NCBI RefSeq assembly: GCF_009727055.1
Contig: NC_052359.1
Span: 9,755,305 to 9,819,304, forward strand
Direction of reading: 5' to 3'
Length of the DNA stretch: 64,000 bases
Source: Benincasa hispida
Taxonomy: Eukaryota; Streptophyta; Magnoliopsida; Cucurbitales; Cucurbitaceae
The stretch's first letter is position 1, and each line of letters begins with the position of its first letter. Made by a program: the position numbers and the translations under genes. The notes beneath the pieces are model-generated. The model saw only the letters and a list, made by a program, of their open reading frames with translations, searched no databases and had not been told where the DNA came from. Shown one piece after another: positions 49,588 through 60,800 of this stretch.

Positions 49588-50670
49588 TGTCACACCCCCT
49601 CCTAGGCTACCCTCTTAACTTGGAAAGATATGTGAAGATAGCAGATGCCGATCCTCTTGTGACACCCATTGTCCATCTAATACCTATAACCTGTCTCATC
49701 GCCTTTGCATAACATGGTAAGCAAGTATATACATATTTATATCCAGACATTCCAAACTTAGGCCTTAGAGATAACAGGAACTTATACAACAACTAAAATG
49801 GATTTAACACAACACAAGCTTCACATGCATAATTAGAGACCAAGGTTCACAAACTTAACTGCTGACTTGGGTTCTACCCTTTCCTCAACTAACATGGTTG
49901 CAAAATATTTCAAACTTAATATAGACCTAAAGAATCTCTTAATCTGAATTCTTCTAGCATTGGTGTGGCAGACTAGTAGCTGTAAGTCAAGCACCAAGAA
50001 CTCGATCGTTACCTGGAGAGGAAAAATATTTTGAAAATGTGAGCTAGAAAGCTCAGTGAGTGACTAATTTAACATCAATCAACATAAACTTATTTTAAGT
50101 TATGAGAACTATAGTAAATCATAAATACTTTCAGTGCTTTAAGGTTATATACATGCCTTGAAATTTAAGAACTTTGCAACCTTAAGACATCACATGGAAA
50201 TATAAGCAAAACCCTGAAATCATAGCATGACTTATGCAAACCTCATCAAACATCAATACCTAGCTTGTACCCTTTTCACCTTAGTTGAGGTAGAGCAAGC
50301 TTGATACAGTCAATGTTGATAACCTTAGCTGATGTAGAGTACTCTTACTAATATCAGCATCGATAACTCATACGTGCACGTAAAAATGCTCCCAAAAGGC
50401 TAAAACACCCTAACACAAGACCCAAAACTTATATGTGTGCTACAATGGGTCCCAAAAATCGTCATGTATACATAATAATGAATTTCCTGGATACCTTCAT
50501 CTCCTTGAGTATCAGGATCCTAGATACCTTCATCTCCTTGAGTATCGAGAATTAGTGTACATAAAATGTTTCTTTGCAAATCATATTTTGAACATAAATT
50601 CATTGGATAGTCCTTAAATAACTTAGCATTGAAATAGATAAACACAAACATGATACTTTAAACAACGTTA
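49588..50670 (-). mobile_element. 5' LTR of Gypsy element G
   Basis: It starts on the plus strand with TGTCACACCCCCTCC, the inverse of the GGGTGTGACA end common to plant Gypsy LTRs, just beyond the displaced primer site. Its segment 50408-50665 is matched by 29080-29360. The outer boundary is not visible, and similar-looking AT-rich sequence continues to about 51540, which may be the rest of the LTR. Confidence 0.6.
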
Positions 50671-51885
50671 AGTTTTTCATAAAAAAACACTATCTTCTTG
50701 CACTCCAATTGCTCCGACAGCCCTCGAGCATCTTCCTAACACACCTCTCTGAGATTCAGTCAAAGAAAATCGAGAATAGCACGAGGGAATTGAAAACGAC
50801 AACCTCAAGTCGGTTTAAGGCCTCCCACCAACTGCACCTCTCAAACAACCAATCACCTCTTGCCACCTCCTTCTTCAACCACTCAACCCCACTACTTTTA
50901 ATTACCTATTTTTCTTTAATTTTTCTCCATTTTTAAATGCTTGAATATCTTTGTTTGAATTTCTTAACAAAATTAATTTGATAGCCATAAAATTTCCTTA
51001 AAAATTAATTCAATAATCCATACAGTTTTCTTAAAAATTCCACATTTCATTCTTCCAAATACTTAACTAAAATCCATCTTCAAATTCACTTGGCCAAATG
51101 GTAATACTTGAGAAATTCTCTCCTTAACATTTATACACTTTCCCAACTTAATTCAAACACTTAAAGCAAATTTTTGGTTTTCAAATTAACACCCAATTTT
51201 TCCTTCTAAATAATCACACCACTTAAGATAGAATTTCATTAATTCAATCTTAAAATTCATTGAAGATACTTAGGTTGTCCAATCTCCAAATGAGACATTA
51301 AGGCATAACTTTGTCCTCAAAATAAGTACTAAAGATCTAAAGCTTACACCACAAGTCCTCCTTGAGGGCCTAATCTCATTTCCTTCAAATAATCCTAAAT
51401 TTTTTTTTTAAGTGTTTCGAACACTTAACCACTCTAGAGCTGTTATTTCAAGATTTACTTAGATTTTCTCAAGTTTAACATTTAGAAAGATTTCCTTCTT
51501 CTTATCCCTCTTTACTAAGCTTCACACCTATACGACAAAGATTAAAGTTATTATGCATCTTATAACATACAAACATTAGAGTTAACTTCAAACTATAGGT
51601 GCATAGAAACTCAAGTTCTAAGGTTTACATTAGATGTTCAAATCAAAGAAAAAAAAAACTATACTTCTTCTTAGTTCTTTATGTTATTTGTCAAATGTAA
51701 CGAAGAATCTAAGCAAGTTCAAATAATATTTATAGTCCTCATGAGTCCCTTATATTATTGCCTGTAATGTAGATTTATAGATTATTGTGTGTATGAAGTT
51801 GGACATTTTACCAAGTTGAATATTTAAAAAAGAAAAAATACAAATAGAATTGAACATGATATTAACAATAAGAAAGATTTCTTTT
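50671..51885. other. AT-rich sequence, possibly remaining Gypsy LTR
   Basis: I see no reading frame of interest. The C/T-rich strand with 'aaattcaat' and 'cacttaa' motifs resembles the body of plant Gypsy LTRs, but no second copy is in the window to prove it. Confidence 0.3.
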
Positions 51886-51985
51886 TTTTTTGACAATATG
51901 TAGGGTAGAGGAATTGAATATCTGATTTCGAGGTTGATAGTACAAGCATTATGCCTTGCCAATTGAATTATACTCATTTTGGCAA
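51886..51985 (-). repeat. tRNA-derived SINE-like copy
   Basis: On the minus strand it begins AAAATGAGTATAATTCAATTGG (A-box-like), has ATATTCAATTCC (B-box-like) about 45 bases later, then CTACCCTACATATTGT and a poly(A) run of ten. Internal promoter boxes plus an A-rich tail are SINE features. Confidence 0.55.
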
Positions 51986-53770
51986 CAATAAGAAAGTTGT
52001 AGTTTAATTAAAACGATTTTTGTATGTTAATTCAAATATACTATTTGGGGCACGTGTGATGCACATGGTTAATAATATTTAGGACATAAATTTTTGAATG
52101 AATATACTTTTAATTAAATTTATATAGTAAATATCTAATATAAATTTAAAAGTAATGAAAGAGATAATGGGTAAGATATAATTTATATACATGAATTGTG
52201 TTGGACATAAAATCTTTAAAATATAAATTCCTAGAGTGAAATATAAATATTCGAAAGAATATAATTTTTTTTGTTGATTTTAGATAGTAAATATTGGACA
52301 TAAAATTTAAAGATGATAAAAGAGGTAAAATGAATTAAAATATTTCATTTATAATTTTAAATATTCTTGAGTACAAAGAAATAGTACATTAAGCACATTC
52401 TTTGTTACAAGATGTGTGAGTTTAAATTTCACCCTACTAAACCTTTTAATGTGAAAAACAATAAAAACTCGTTTGGTTTGAGGGTTTTTTACCTAAGAAT
52501 TAACAGCCATGTTTGTTCGGTAGTTTTCAACACTTTACTTAGTAATAAGTAATTCTTAGACATTCTTATTTTCTAAGACAATAATTTTTTATTTCCTTTC
52601 AAAATTGTGAATTTTCTTTTTTCCTTCTCCATCTGTTTTTCATTTTATATATAATTTCATTTAGAATACAGTTAATTATTTAATTAATTAATATTAATTT
52701 AACAAATTAATATAAATATTTATTTTAATAAATAAATTATAATCTATTTAAATATTTACCTAACTTATTTTTACAATAAAAATTTATTGAGGAATGCAAT
52801 TACTTTTTTACATCAACAATTAATTAATTACTTAATTACTTAATAATATCTTAAATATATTTAATTAGAAAACTAGGATTAGTTAAATTTAATTAGTAAA
52901 AAAATTTATTTTCAATAATAATAATTGATTACTACTTTTTTTTTAATTATCAACCAATTATTTATTTAGATTAATTTTAATTTGACCTTTCATTTTAAAA
53001 TACCTTGCTTTTTCTACTTTAATTTTATCTTAAACATATAAAACTTTTTTAGTATTCTTTATTAATATTCTTTATTAACATATCATATTTATATCATTTT
53101 AACTTTTTATATAATATATTGTTTATTAATATATATTTTCTTATATCATTTAATTAAAACTAAAATTACTTATGTTGAACTTAATTAATTATAAAACGAT
53201 TAAGTATTAGATTATAATTAATATGACATTTATTTAATATATTAGTTGGTTAATTTTAATTATAAATTACTCCAGTTTAAAATATTTATTATTTAAATTA
53301 GTATTGATTTTTAATTAACTAACTTTTATCAATATATTGAATCACATTTATTTTTTTAATTAATTAATACACTGTAATTACATAAGATCGTCATACTTAA
53401 TTTCAGAAATTAAATAAAAACATAATTTTTATTCATAAAATTCTGATAGCATTTTTAATCCACAACCAAACACCTTTATCTTTGATTCCCAGACATCATA
53501 TTCCCAGGTATCTTATTCTCAGACATTCTTTATTTCTAAACATCTATAAAATCTCAAACTAAACAATCCCTAAAGAAAAAAAAAAAAAAAAAGCCTAAAT
53601 GCTCCGTAGAGGGGAAAAAGTGGAAACGGTACGCAAAAAATATAAGAGTATATGAGGACAAAATATGAATTATATTGTTGAAAAATCTAATTGCAAAGAG
53701 GGAATGTAAAATTAAAAAGAGAGAGAAAGAAAAGAAGAAAAGAAAAGGCACCTAAGGGCAAAACAAGAAG

Positions 53771-53804
<34 letters not shown>

Positions 53805-54070
53805 AATATAGTATAGATATAGATAATTACCAAATACATTTTGACTAAATCAATAAGAACCATAAAAGCTATGCCAAGAGTCAAGTACGTAATTATAACA
53901 TCTTTATTTTTGTATAGATTTTGGATTTGAATCTTCGGTATGTAATATGATATTTTTTGAAAATTAAATGTAATTTAATTGGTGTACGAGTGTATTAATA
54001 ATCATAGGGTCTTTGTTAGTATATATCGTTCAATCAGAGTGTCAAAATTTGTTTATCATGTATTTTTTCT
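51986..54070. other. AT-rich intergenic DNA
   Basis: This stretch has very high AT content with 'ttaattaatta' runs (52670-53400), a poly(A) tract at about 53575-53592 and a (TA)n microsatellite at 53774-53801. No gene was recognised. Confidence 0.5.
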
Positions 54071-54425
54071 TTTTGATAATATACAGATAGACAATGCTCT
54101 ATGAGTTGAGCTCATAAGCATTTTTTTTTAATTTTTAATTATATATATATGATATATTTTGATAACTCCCTTAATGCAAAGAGTAGTAGCATGTCCAAAT
54201 GTAAGCCTTTTAGTGTGTCCATTTGGATTTCCCCTACTATTTTTATTTTCAAGTTAATTAACTTTTTTCCTTCAAAATGAACAAAAACTAAATATTGGGA
54301 AAGAGGAAGAATTAATACTAAATAGGTAAGAGCGAGCTTAGTTCAACGGTAATTGATATGACGATATTCATTGAAAGGTTTGATCCTCTATTATCACAGT
54401 TGTAGTAAAAAAAATTAAAATTAAA
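54071..54425. repeat. Two SINE-like remnants upstream of the subtilase gene
   Basis: At 54075-54130 the minus strand carries TGAGCTCAACTCATAGAGC, the head of a SINE-like unit with its B box missing. At 54332-54405 the plus strand has GAGCTTAGTTCAACGG (A-box-like) and AAGGTTTGATCCTC (B-box-like) about 45 bases apart, followed by an A-rich end. The two are in opposite orientation. Confidence 0.5.
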
Positions 54426-54754
54426 GAGAAAATATGAAAGAGAAAATATCGAGGAAAGAGGAAAATACAGAAAAATATGTATGTTTATTCCCGACCACTT
54501 ATTTTAGTGCATGCCACACAATAATTCTAAAGAATATTTTTGAATATATTTTATTATATGATTGGATTACTCTTATCATAATAATAAATCCAACTTTACC
54601 AACGGATTCAACCTTAGTTTTTTTTCTTCTTTTCTGTATTTACTTGGAATAGAAAAAGTATATATTTCAGTTTCCAATAATTAAATGGATCGGATGACCT
54701 TAATTTACGATCAAAGATTAAGGCATACCAATCGTTTTCCTTGCATGTTTACAT

Positions 54755-54760
54755 TATAAA
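54755..54760 (+). promoter_or_regulatory. Candidate TATA box of the subtilase gene
   Basis: TATAAA lies 48 bases before the ATG at 54808. If used, transcription would start around 54785 and the 5' leader would be only about 20-25 bases. Other AT-rich stretches upstream could serve instead. Confidence 0.35.
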
Positions 54761-54807
54761 ATTCCAATGGAAATCATAAAACAATTGAGGACTTCAAAAC
54801 AAAAGTA

Positions 54808-57800
54808 ATGGAGTTCTCTTATAGACTTTCTCCATTGCTTTTGTTTTTCTTTTTACTTCAAACATCTGCCATTCCTACCAAAAAGGTAAGCATTTTTTCT
54901 CTCTCACATTTCCAATTCGGTTCTTGTTCTTCTCTAATGATCGAGAAATATGTTTATGACAATTTTTTTTCGTCATAAATCCCACATTTGTTATAGTGTT
55001 TTTCATTTTATTCTTTTTGGTGTAGTCTTACATTGTTTATTTGGGATTGCACTCGTTCGGATTGAACCCTTCAAAGTATGATGTTCAACGCGCGACAGAG
55101 TCGCAATATGATATCTTAAGTTCAGTCACGGGAAGGTATAATAATGTCTTCTTTTCAAAAATTTCATGCTAAAATAGTTTGATTATTAATTTGATTGTCT
55201 CTTTAATTGTTTTCTTTTCCTTGTCATATATAGCAAATTGGCAGCCAAAGAATCAATTATGTATTCGTACAGTAGATACATTAATGGTTTTGCTGCCGTA
55301 CTTGATGAAAAAGAAGCCATGGCTCTTGCAAGTAAGAGTTCTTGCTTTCCATTTTTTTTTTAATTTTTGAAAAATTATGTGGATTTGGTAACTTTGCATT
55401 GTTTCTTCAATCTTTATTTAAAAAATGAGTGGAAAAATTGTATACACATTAAAAACTATTTAATTTTTGAAATAATTAGGTTTAGAAACATCATTTTCAT
55501 CTATTGATTTGTCGGGTTGTTATTTGCATTTTAGGAGAGTTTAAAAAACAAAACTAAGTTTTGAAAACTAAAATAAGTAAACCCCATTTAGTAATTATTT
55601 CGTCTCTTTTTCTCTCAATTTCTTACGATGATTTACTATCTTTTTTTAGTACGAGAGTTGAATTCTAAGTAAAAAACCGAAAAAAATATTTAAAAACTAC
55701 TTTTTTTTAGTTTTAAATTTTGGCTTGGTTTTTTGAAAACATGGGTAAAAAGTAGATAAAACCAAATGATTATCAAATGGGGTTGTAGTTTTTATTTTTA
55801 AAATTTGGCTAAAAATTCAAGTGAGTAAACGTAACAAAGATGAAAACCTTGGTAAAGAAGTCGTAAAGAAAACAAGAATAATTTTCAAAAGTAAAAATGA
55901 TAAATCAAATAGTTACCAAACATGGTGTTAAAAAGTTGATTTAGTTTACCATTTTATTTTTCTAGAAATATAAATAAAGAATAATTTTATCCTTCTTACT
56001 TCTTTCCATGCATATATTATTATTTATAAATCTTAGAAAATTAAGTATAACTTGATTTCTTTTAGTATTTTATTTTAAAAAACAATAAAAATGATTATTT
56101 AATTTTTTTTGAGAAAAAGAAACCATAGCAAAAAAAAAAAAAAAATCAATATTTTCTTCTAAAGATATTATAAAAAAAGAGAACCTAGCAAATTCAAAAT
56201 ATTATCAAACAAGTCCTAAAGAACCGTACGTTCTGAACTCTCTTTTTGTATATAGTAATTTTCAGAATTTTGATTGATGTTTTACAAAATGTAACAGAGA
56301 ATCCAAGCGTGGTGTCGGTTTTCGAAAATAAGGAAAGAAAATTGCATACAACAAAATCATGGAGTTTTCTTGGGGTGGATAGTGATGCAGGAATTCCCTC
56401 AAACTCCATTTGGAAAGCTGCAAGGTTTGGGGAAGATACAATTATAGGCAACCTTGACACGGGTTTGTTCTCTTCTTCTTTCTCTTTAAGAGACTATTTT
56501 TTTTCCGTTTAATTAGTTATTTAAAAAATACAAAATCCCATCTCAAAACTAATTCGTAATGGGAGTCGAGAAGAATAATCCATGTATTCATAAGGATGTC
56601 AATGATTATAATAGTTGTAATAATGACAAAGTTTTGTGGGATTATTTGAATGAAGGTGCTTGGCCAGAGTCCAAGAGCTTCAATGATGCAGGCTATGGCC
56701 CTGTTCCTTCAAGGTGGAGGGGAGCTTGTGACGGTGGCGCCAACTTTCGTTGCAATAGGTTTTTTTCTATTTTCTTTTTTTGAGTTAAAATTACCTTCCC
56801 TAGTTTTATTAATATTAGTTTTAAAACTAAGGTTTCGAATTGAAACTATAGATTATAATTTTCTTACATGACATGTTTTATTAGAATGTGGCGAAAAAAA
56901 AGCTTTGGATGAGTCGTTGTCTTCTCTTCTCCAATATTCTTTACCCTCTAGTTTTGTTGTTGTGATTGTAACAGAGTTGTGGGGATTAGAAGTCTATTTG
57001 TAGTCAAATTTCAAAAACAGAAACAAACTTTTTAATAACTACTTTTAAACATTGATAGATATGTGATAACAAAGTAAAAAAACTTATGACATATTTAGAA
57101 TTGATTCTGAAACAACTAAAATCACTTTTTTTTTTTGTTCAAAATCACTTCAAAACATGTTTTTAATCATTTAAGTTCAGAATTTCTTACATTAAGGTCT
57201 CGCATATTTCCTTCCCATTTCTTATAACGATTTGCATCTTTGTTAAGCATAATTGTTGACTTGGTTTTTTAGACCATTGGTAAAAATGTACATAATGAAG
57301 GAAGAAATTTGGAGGTGAAATTAGTATCTATAGACTTAATTATAAAAAAAACCAAAAAACCAAAAATTAAATAATTCCCAAATGTAGCCTAAATTAATTT
57401 TGAAATGATTAAAGACATATTCCGGAATAATTTTGGATACAACTGAAATGATTTTAACCTTAGCAAAAACATGTGAGAAAAACCTAATTGAGATGACTCT
57501 TGTACACCTACTGATCCCACCGTCTCTAGTACTTTGTTTAAAAAAAAAGTATCTTTACTTGAAAATAGATGAGTTAAAAACAAGCTAAAATAAATACCAA
57601 CTAAAACGAAACCTAAAATTCTTTGTTACATAAATTTCATTGAAAAATATTTGGGTATGGCACAATACAGGAAGTTGATTGGAGCAAGATATTTCAACCA
57701 AGGATTTGCAATGGCCAATGGTCCTCTCAACGTTAGCTTCAACACTGCAAGAGACAAAGAAGGCCATGGTTCACACACTTTGTCCACAGCCGGAGGCAAC

Positions 57801-60800
57801 TTTGTCCCCGGAGCCAATATCTTTGGCTATGGCAATGGCACTGCAAAAGGAGGTTCCCCCAAAGCTCGTGTTGCTGCCTACAAGGTTTGCTGGCCTGCGC
57901 CTACTGGCGGTTGTTTTGACTCCGATATCCTAGCCGGTTTTGAAGCCGCCATAGGCGACGGTGTCGATGTTCTCTCTGTCTCTCTTGGTACTGGAGCTCA
58001 AGAGTTTGCTTACGACGCCGTTTCAATTGGGGCATTCCATGCCGTTCAAAAAGGAATCGTCGTGGTTTGCTCTGGAGGAAATGACGGCCCATCTCCTGGA
58101 ACTGTAAGCAATGTATCTCCTTGGATGTTCACTGTTGCAGCTAGTACCATCGACCGAGATTTCGCCAGTTATGTCCTACTCGGAAACAAGAAGCATATCA
58201 GGGTAATCATACTCAACCTTCTCATAGTTTAAGAATTTTAATTAATCTTCATAGTTTGGTTAATTAAAGAAAAATATTTAGATGCATTTTGAGTTATATT
58301 TGTCCACCTAAAATATTTGTTTTTTTTTTCTAAAATTACTTTGCATGCATGTGCGGCACACATATATTTTTCTAAAAATATTTGTATATATTTTAGGTTG
58401 CACCCATCCCATGCAGCACATTGAAGTGCCTAATCATGATTTGCTAAAGGAAAAAAATTTCTTTTTCTATGAAAAAAGATATTTTAATATTTTTTTTCTT
58501 TTGTGATTGAAAGGGATGCAAATGTCATTCTTTTTATTAAAAAAATATACTTTTTTTTTTTTTTTTTTTTGTTATGTGGTTAGAGTGGACACAAAAAAAG
58601 CTTAAGCATAATGCATCAAGTATCACTCTTAATAAAATCTCTCACAACATTTTTAATTTAGCTCAAAATTTTTATAGCGTTATTCCATGAGATGTGTTTA
58701 CTTTCAAAATTTTCCGTTATCTTCATCTCTCCAAACAATCTTCACATGTTAAATTAGACAACAAATCTAGTCTATCTGATTACAAAATTCTCAATTTAAT
58801 CTCTATAATTTTTTTAAATCCTCACATTTTCATGTTTAATTTTAAAACGTTAAAATAGTATTCCCAAAGAAAATGTTTTTTTGATCCCAACTCATCTATT
58901 TCTAGAAGAAAAAAAAAAACTTGGGTGCAGAATAAAACCACGTCGATTAAGCATACCTAATCATTGCTCTTTGTAGAATACATGTCACATGTCTAAAGAA
59001 AATATTTCAAATTAGACACGACATTATCGTGCGTGGGGTAGACGTTTTGTGAGGCTTAACCAAACCATAATCAGAAAATATTTACTACAAAGTATTTTTG
59101 TATGTACTCGTGCTTTTAATTCACCTCAAACTTTACATATACAAGGGTTCAAGTCTTTCATCCAGTGGATTGCGAGGTCGTAAATTCTATCCTTTGATAA
59201 ATGCTATAGAAGCAAAAGCTGCAAATGCAACAGACAGCCTTGCGTGAGTATTACCCTCCATTATTGTGAAGAAGAAACAATAACATAATTTGTGAAGAAG
59301 AAACATGACTTGAATTAACACAACTTTAACTTTGTTTGTTCAGGCAATTTTGTGAACAGGGATCACTTGATCCTGCAAAGGCAAAAGGGAAGATAATAGT
59401 TTGCCTTCGAGGAGAAAACGCAAGGGTCGAGAAGAGTTTCGTTGTTCTTCATGCTGGCGGCGTCGGTATGATTATGGTGAATGACCAGAAAGATGGATCA
59501 GGCACTTTGGCTGATGCCCATATACTTCCTGCTACTCATGTTAGCTACACCGATGGACTTTCTATCTCTCAGTATATTAAATCCACCAAGTAAGATCTCT
59601 CACCCTTTTCTTCACTTATTACTTTATATATATATCTTTAGTACGTTATAACAGAGGACGACTATCTTTAATGGTATGAAGTTTTTCGGGTGCATAATCA
59701 TAATTGAAAAAATTAGAGGAAAATTACCTTGACCGAGTCAAATTGACAATGAAAGGAGTAAAACTTGTGTATCTTATCTAAAGAGTGTGAGATATCTCTC
59801 GTGGAATCCTGATCAACATGCTCTTCAAGGTGACAACTCTTTGCATTCAACCATTCTTGGATCAAATGGCTGTTTGGACTTCATGAACCTTGATACCATA
59901 TTTGAGAAAACATAGATTGTATCTCAAAACTAATTGATTAGTGAGAAGTCTAGATTAACATGATATTCCTTTTTTTAACAAAATACAAGAGAATAGAAGA
60001 TAGGTAGATACATTGGAATATATCAACTAGGTCGAAACATCCTTAACATGATATACATTAAGATGATAACTCTTTGGATTTACCATTCTTGGATCGAATA
60101 CTTGTTTGAATTTCATGAACTCTGATATTTGAGAAAACATGGTTTTGTATTTTAAAACCAATTGACAATTAAAGAAGTAACATGTATATTTTATAGAGTG
60201 TGACGTCTCTCCATTTTTTCATTGTCATGTGACAAATATTTTTTTAATTGAAATATTTTTATTTTGTTTATTATGTATGTAAAATGATATGCATGTTTTT
60301 ATACAGTATATTTGACCGTAAGAATTTCTAATTGTTATTTATTATGTCAATAGTAATATAGTGTAAAATTAGTCATGACAGTTTTAGAAAGTGTGGTTGA
60401 AACTCTTACCTTGACGTGGAATTAAAAAACTAAAAATAATTGTCACAAAAAAATGGTTACAATCATTTTTAAGTCTCATGGAATCTCAGTTTTCTTGTAT
60501 CGTTTCATTTTATAAACAAGATCTTAGACTTAGGTAGTTATATATTATAAACAAAATGGAGTTGAAATGTTAATTATTTTGTAATTCTCTAAATGAAACC
60601 AGGACACCTGTTGCTTACATAACCCATGTAAAGACTGAGGTAGGAATTAAACCATCACCTGTCATGGCTGACTTCTCATCAAGAGGCCCTAATTCCATCA
60701 CAGAGGCCATGCTCAAGGTTGATTTTTTTAACTTTTTTTTAACTCAATGAATTCACTTTTCACTGTTTCAAAAGTAATCTCAAACTCGATTTATCAATTC

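Noticed and set aside
53687..54652. Small hydrophobic open frames in AT-rich DNA
   Set aside because: Their Ile/Phe/Tyr-rich composition is what AT-rich DNA gives by chance, and one crosses a (TA)n microsatellite.
56559..56783. Alternative open frame through intron 4 of the subtilase
   Set aside because: Only its second half (from 56656) encodes subtilase sequence. The first half has no family match, and a good AG acceptor at 56654-56655 restores the frame.
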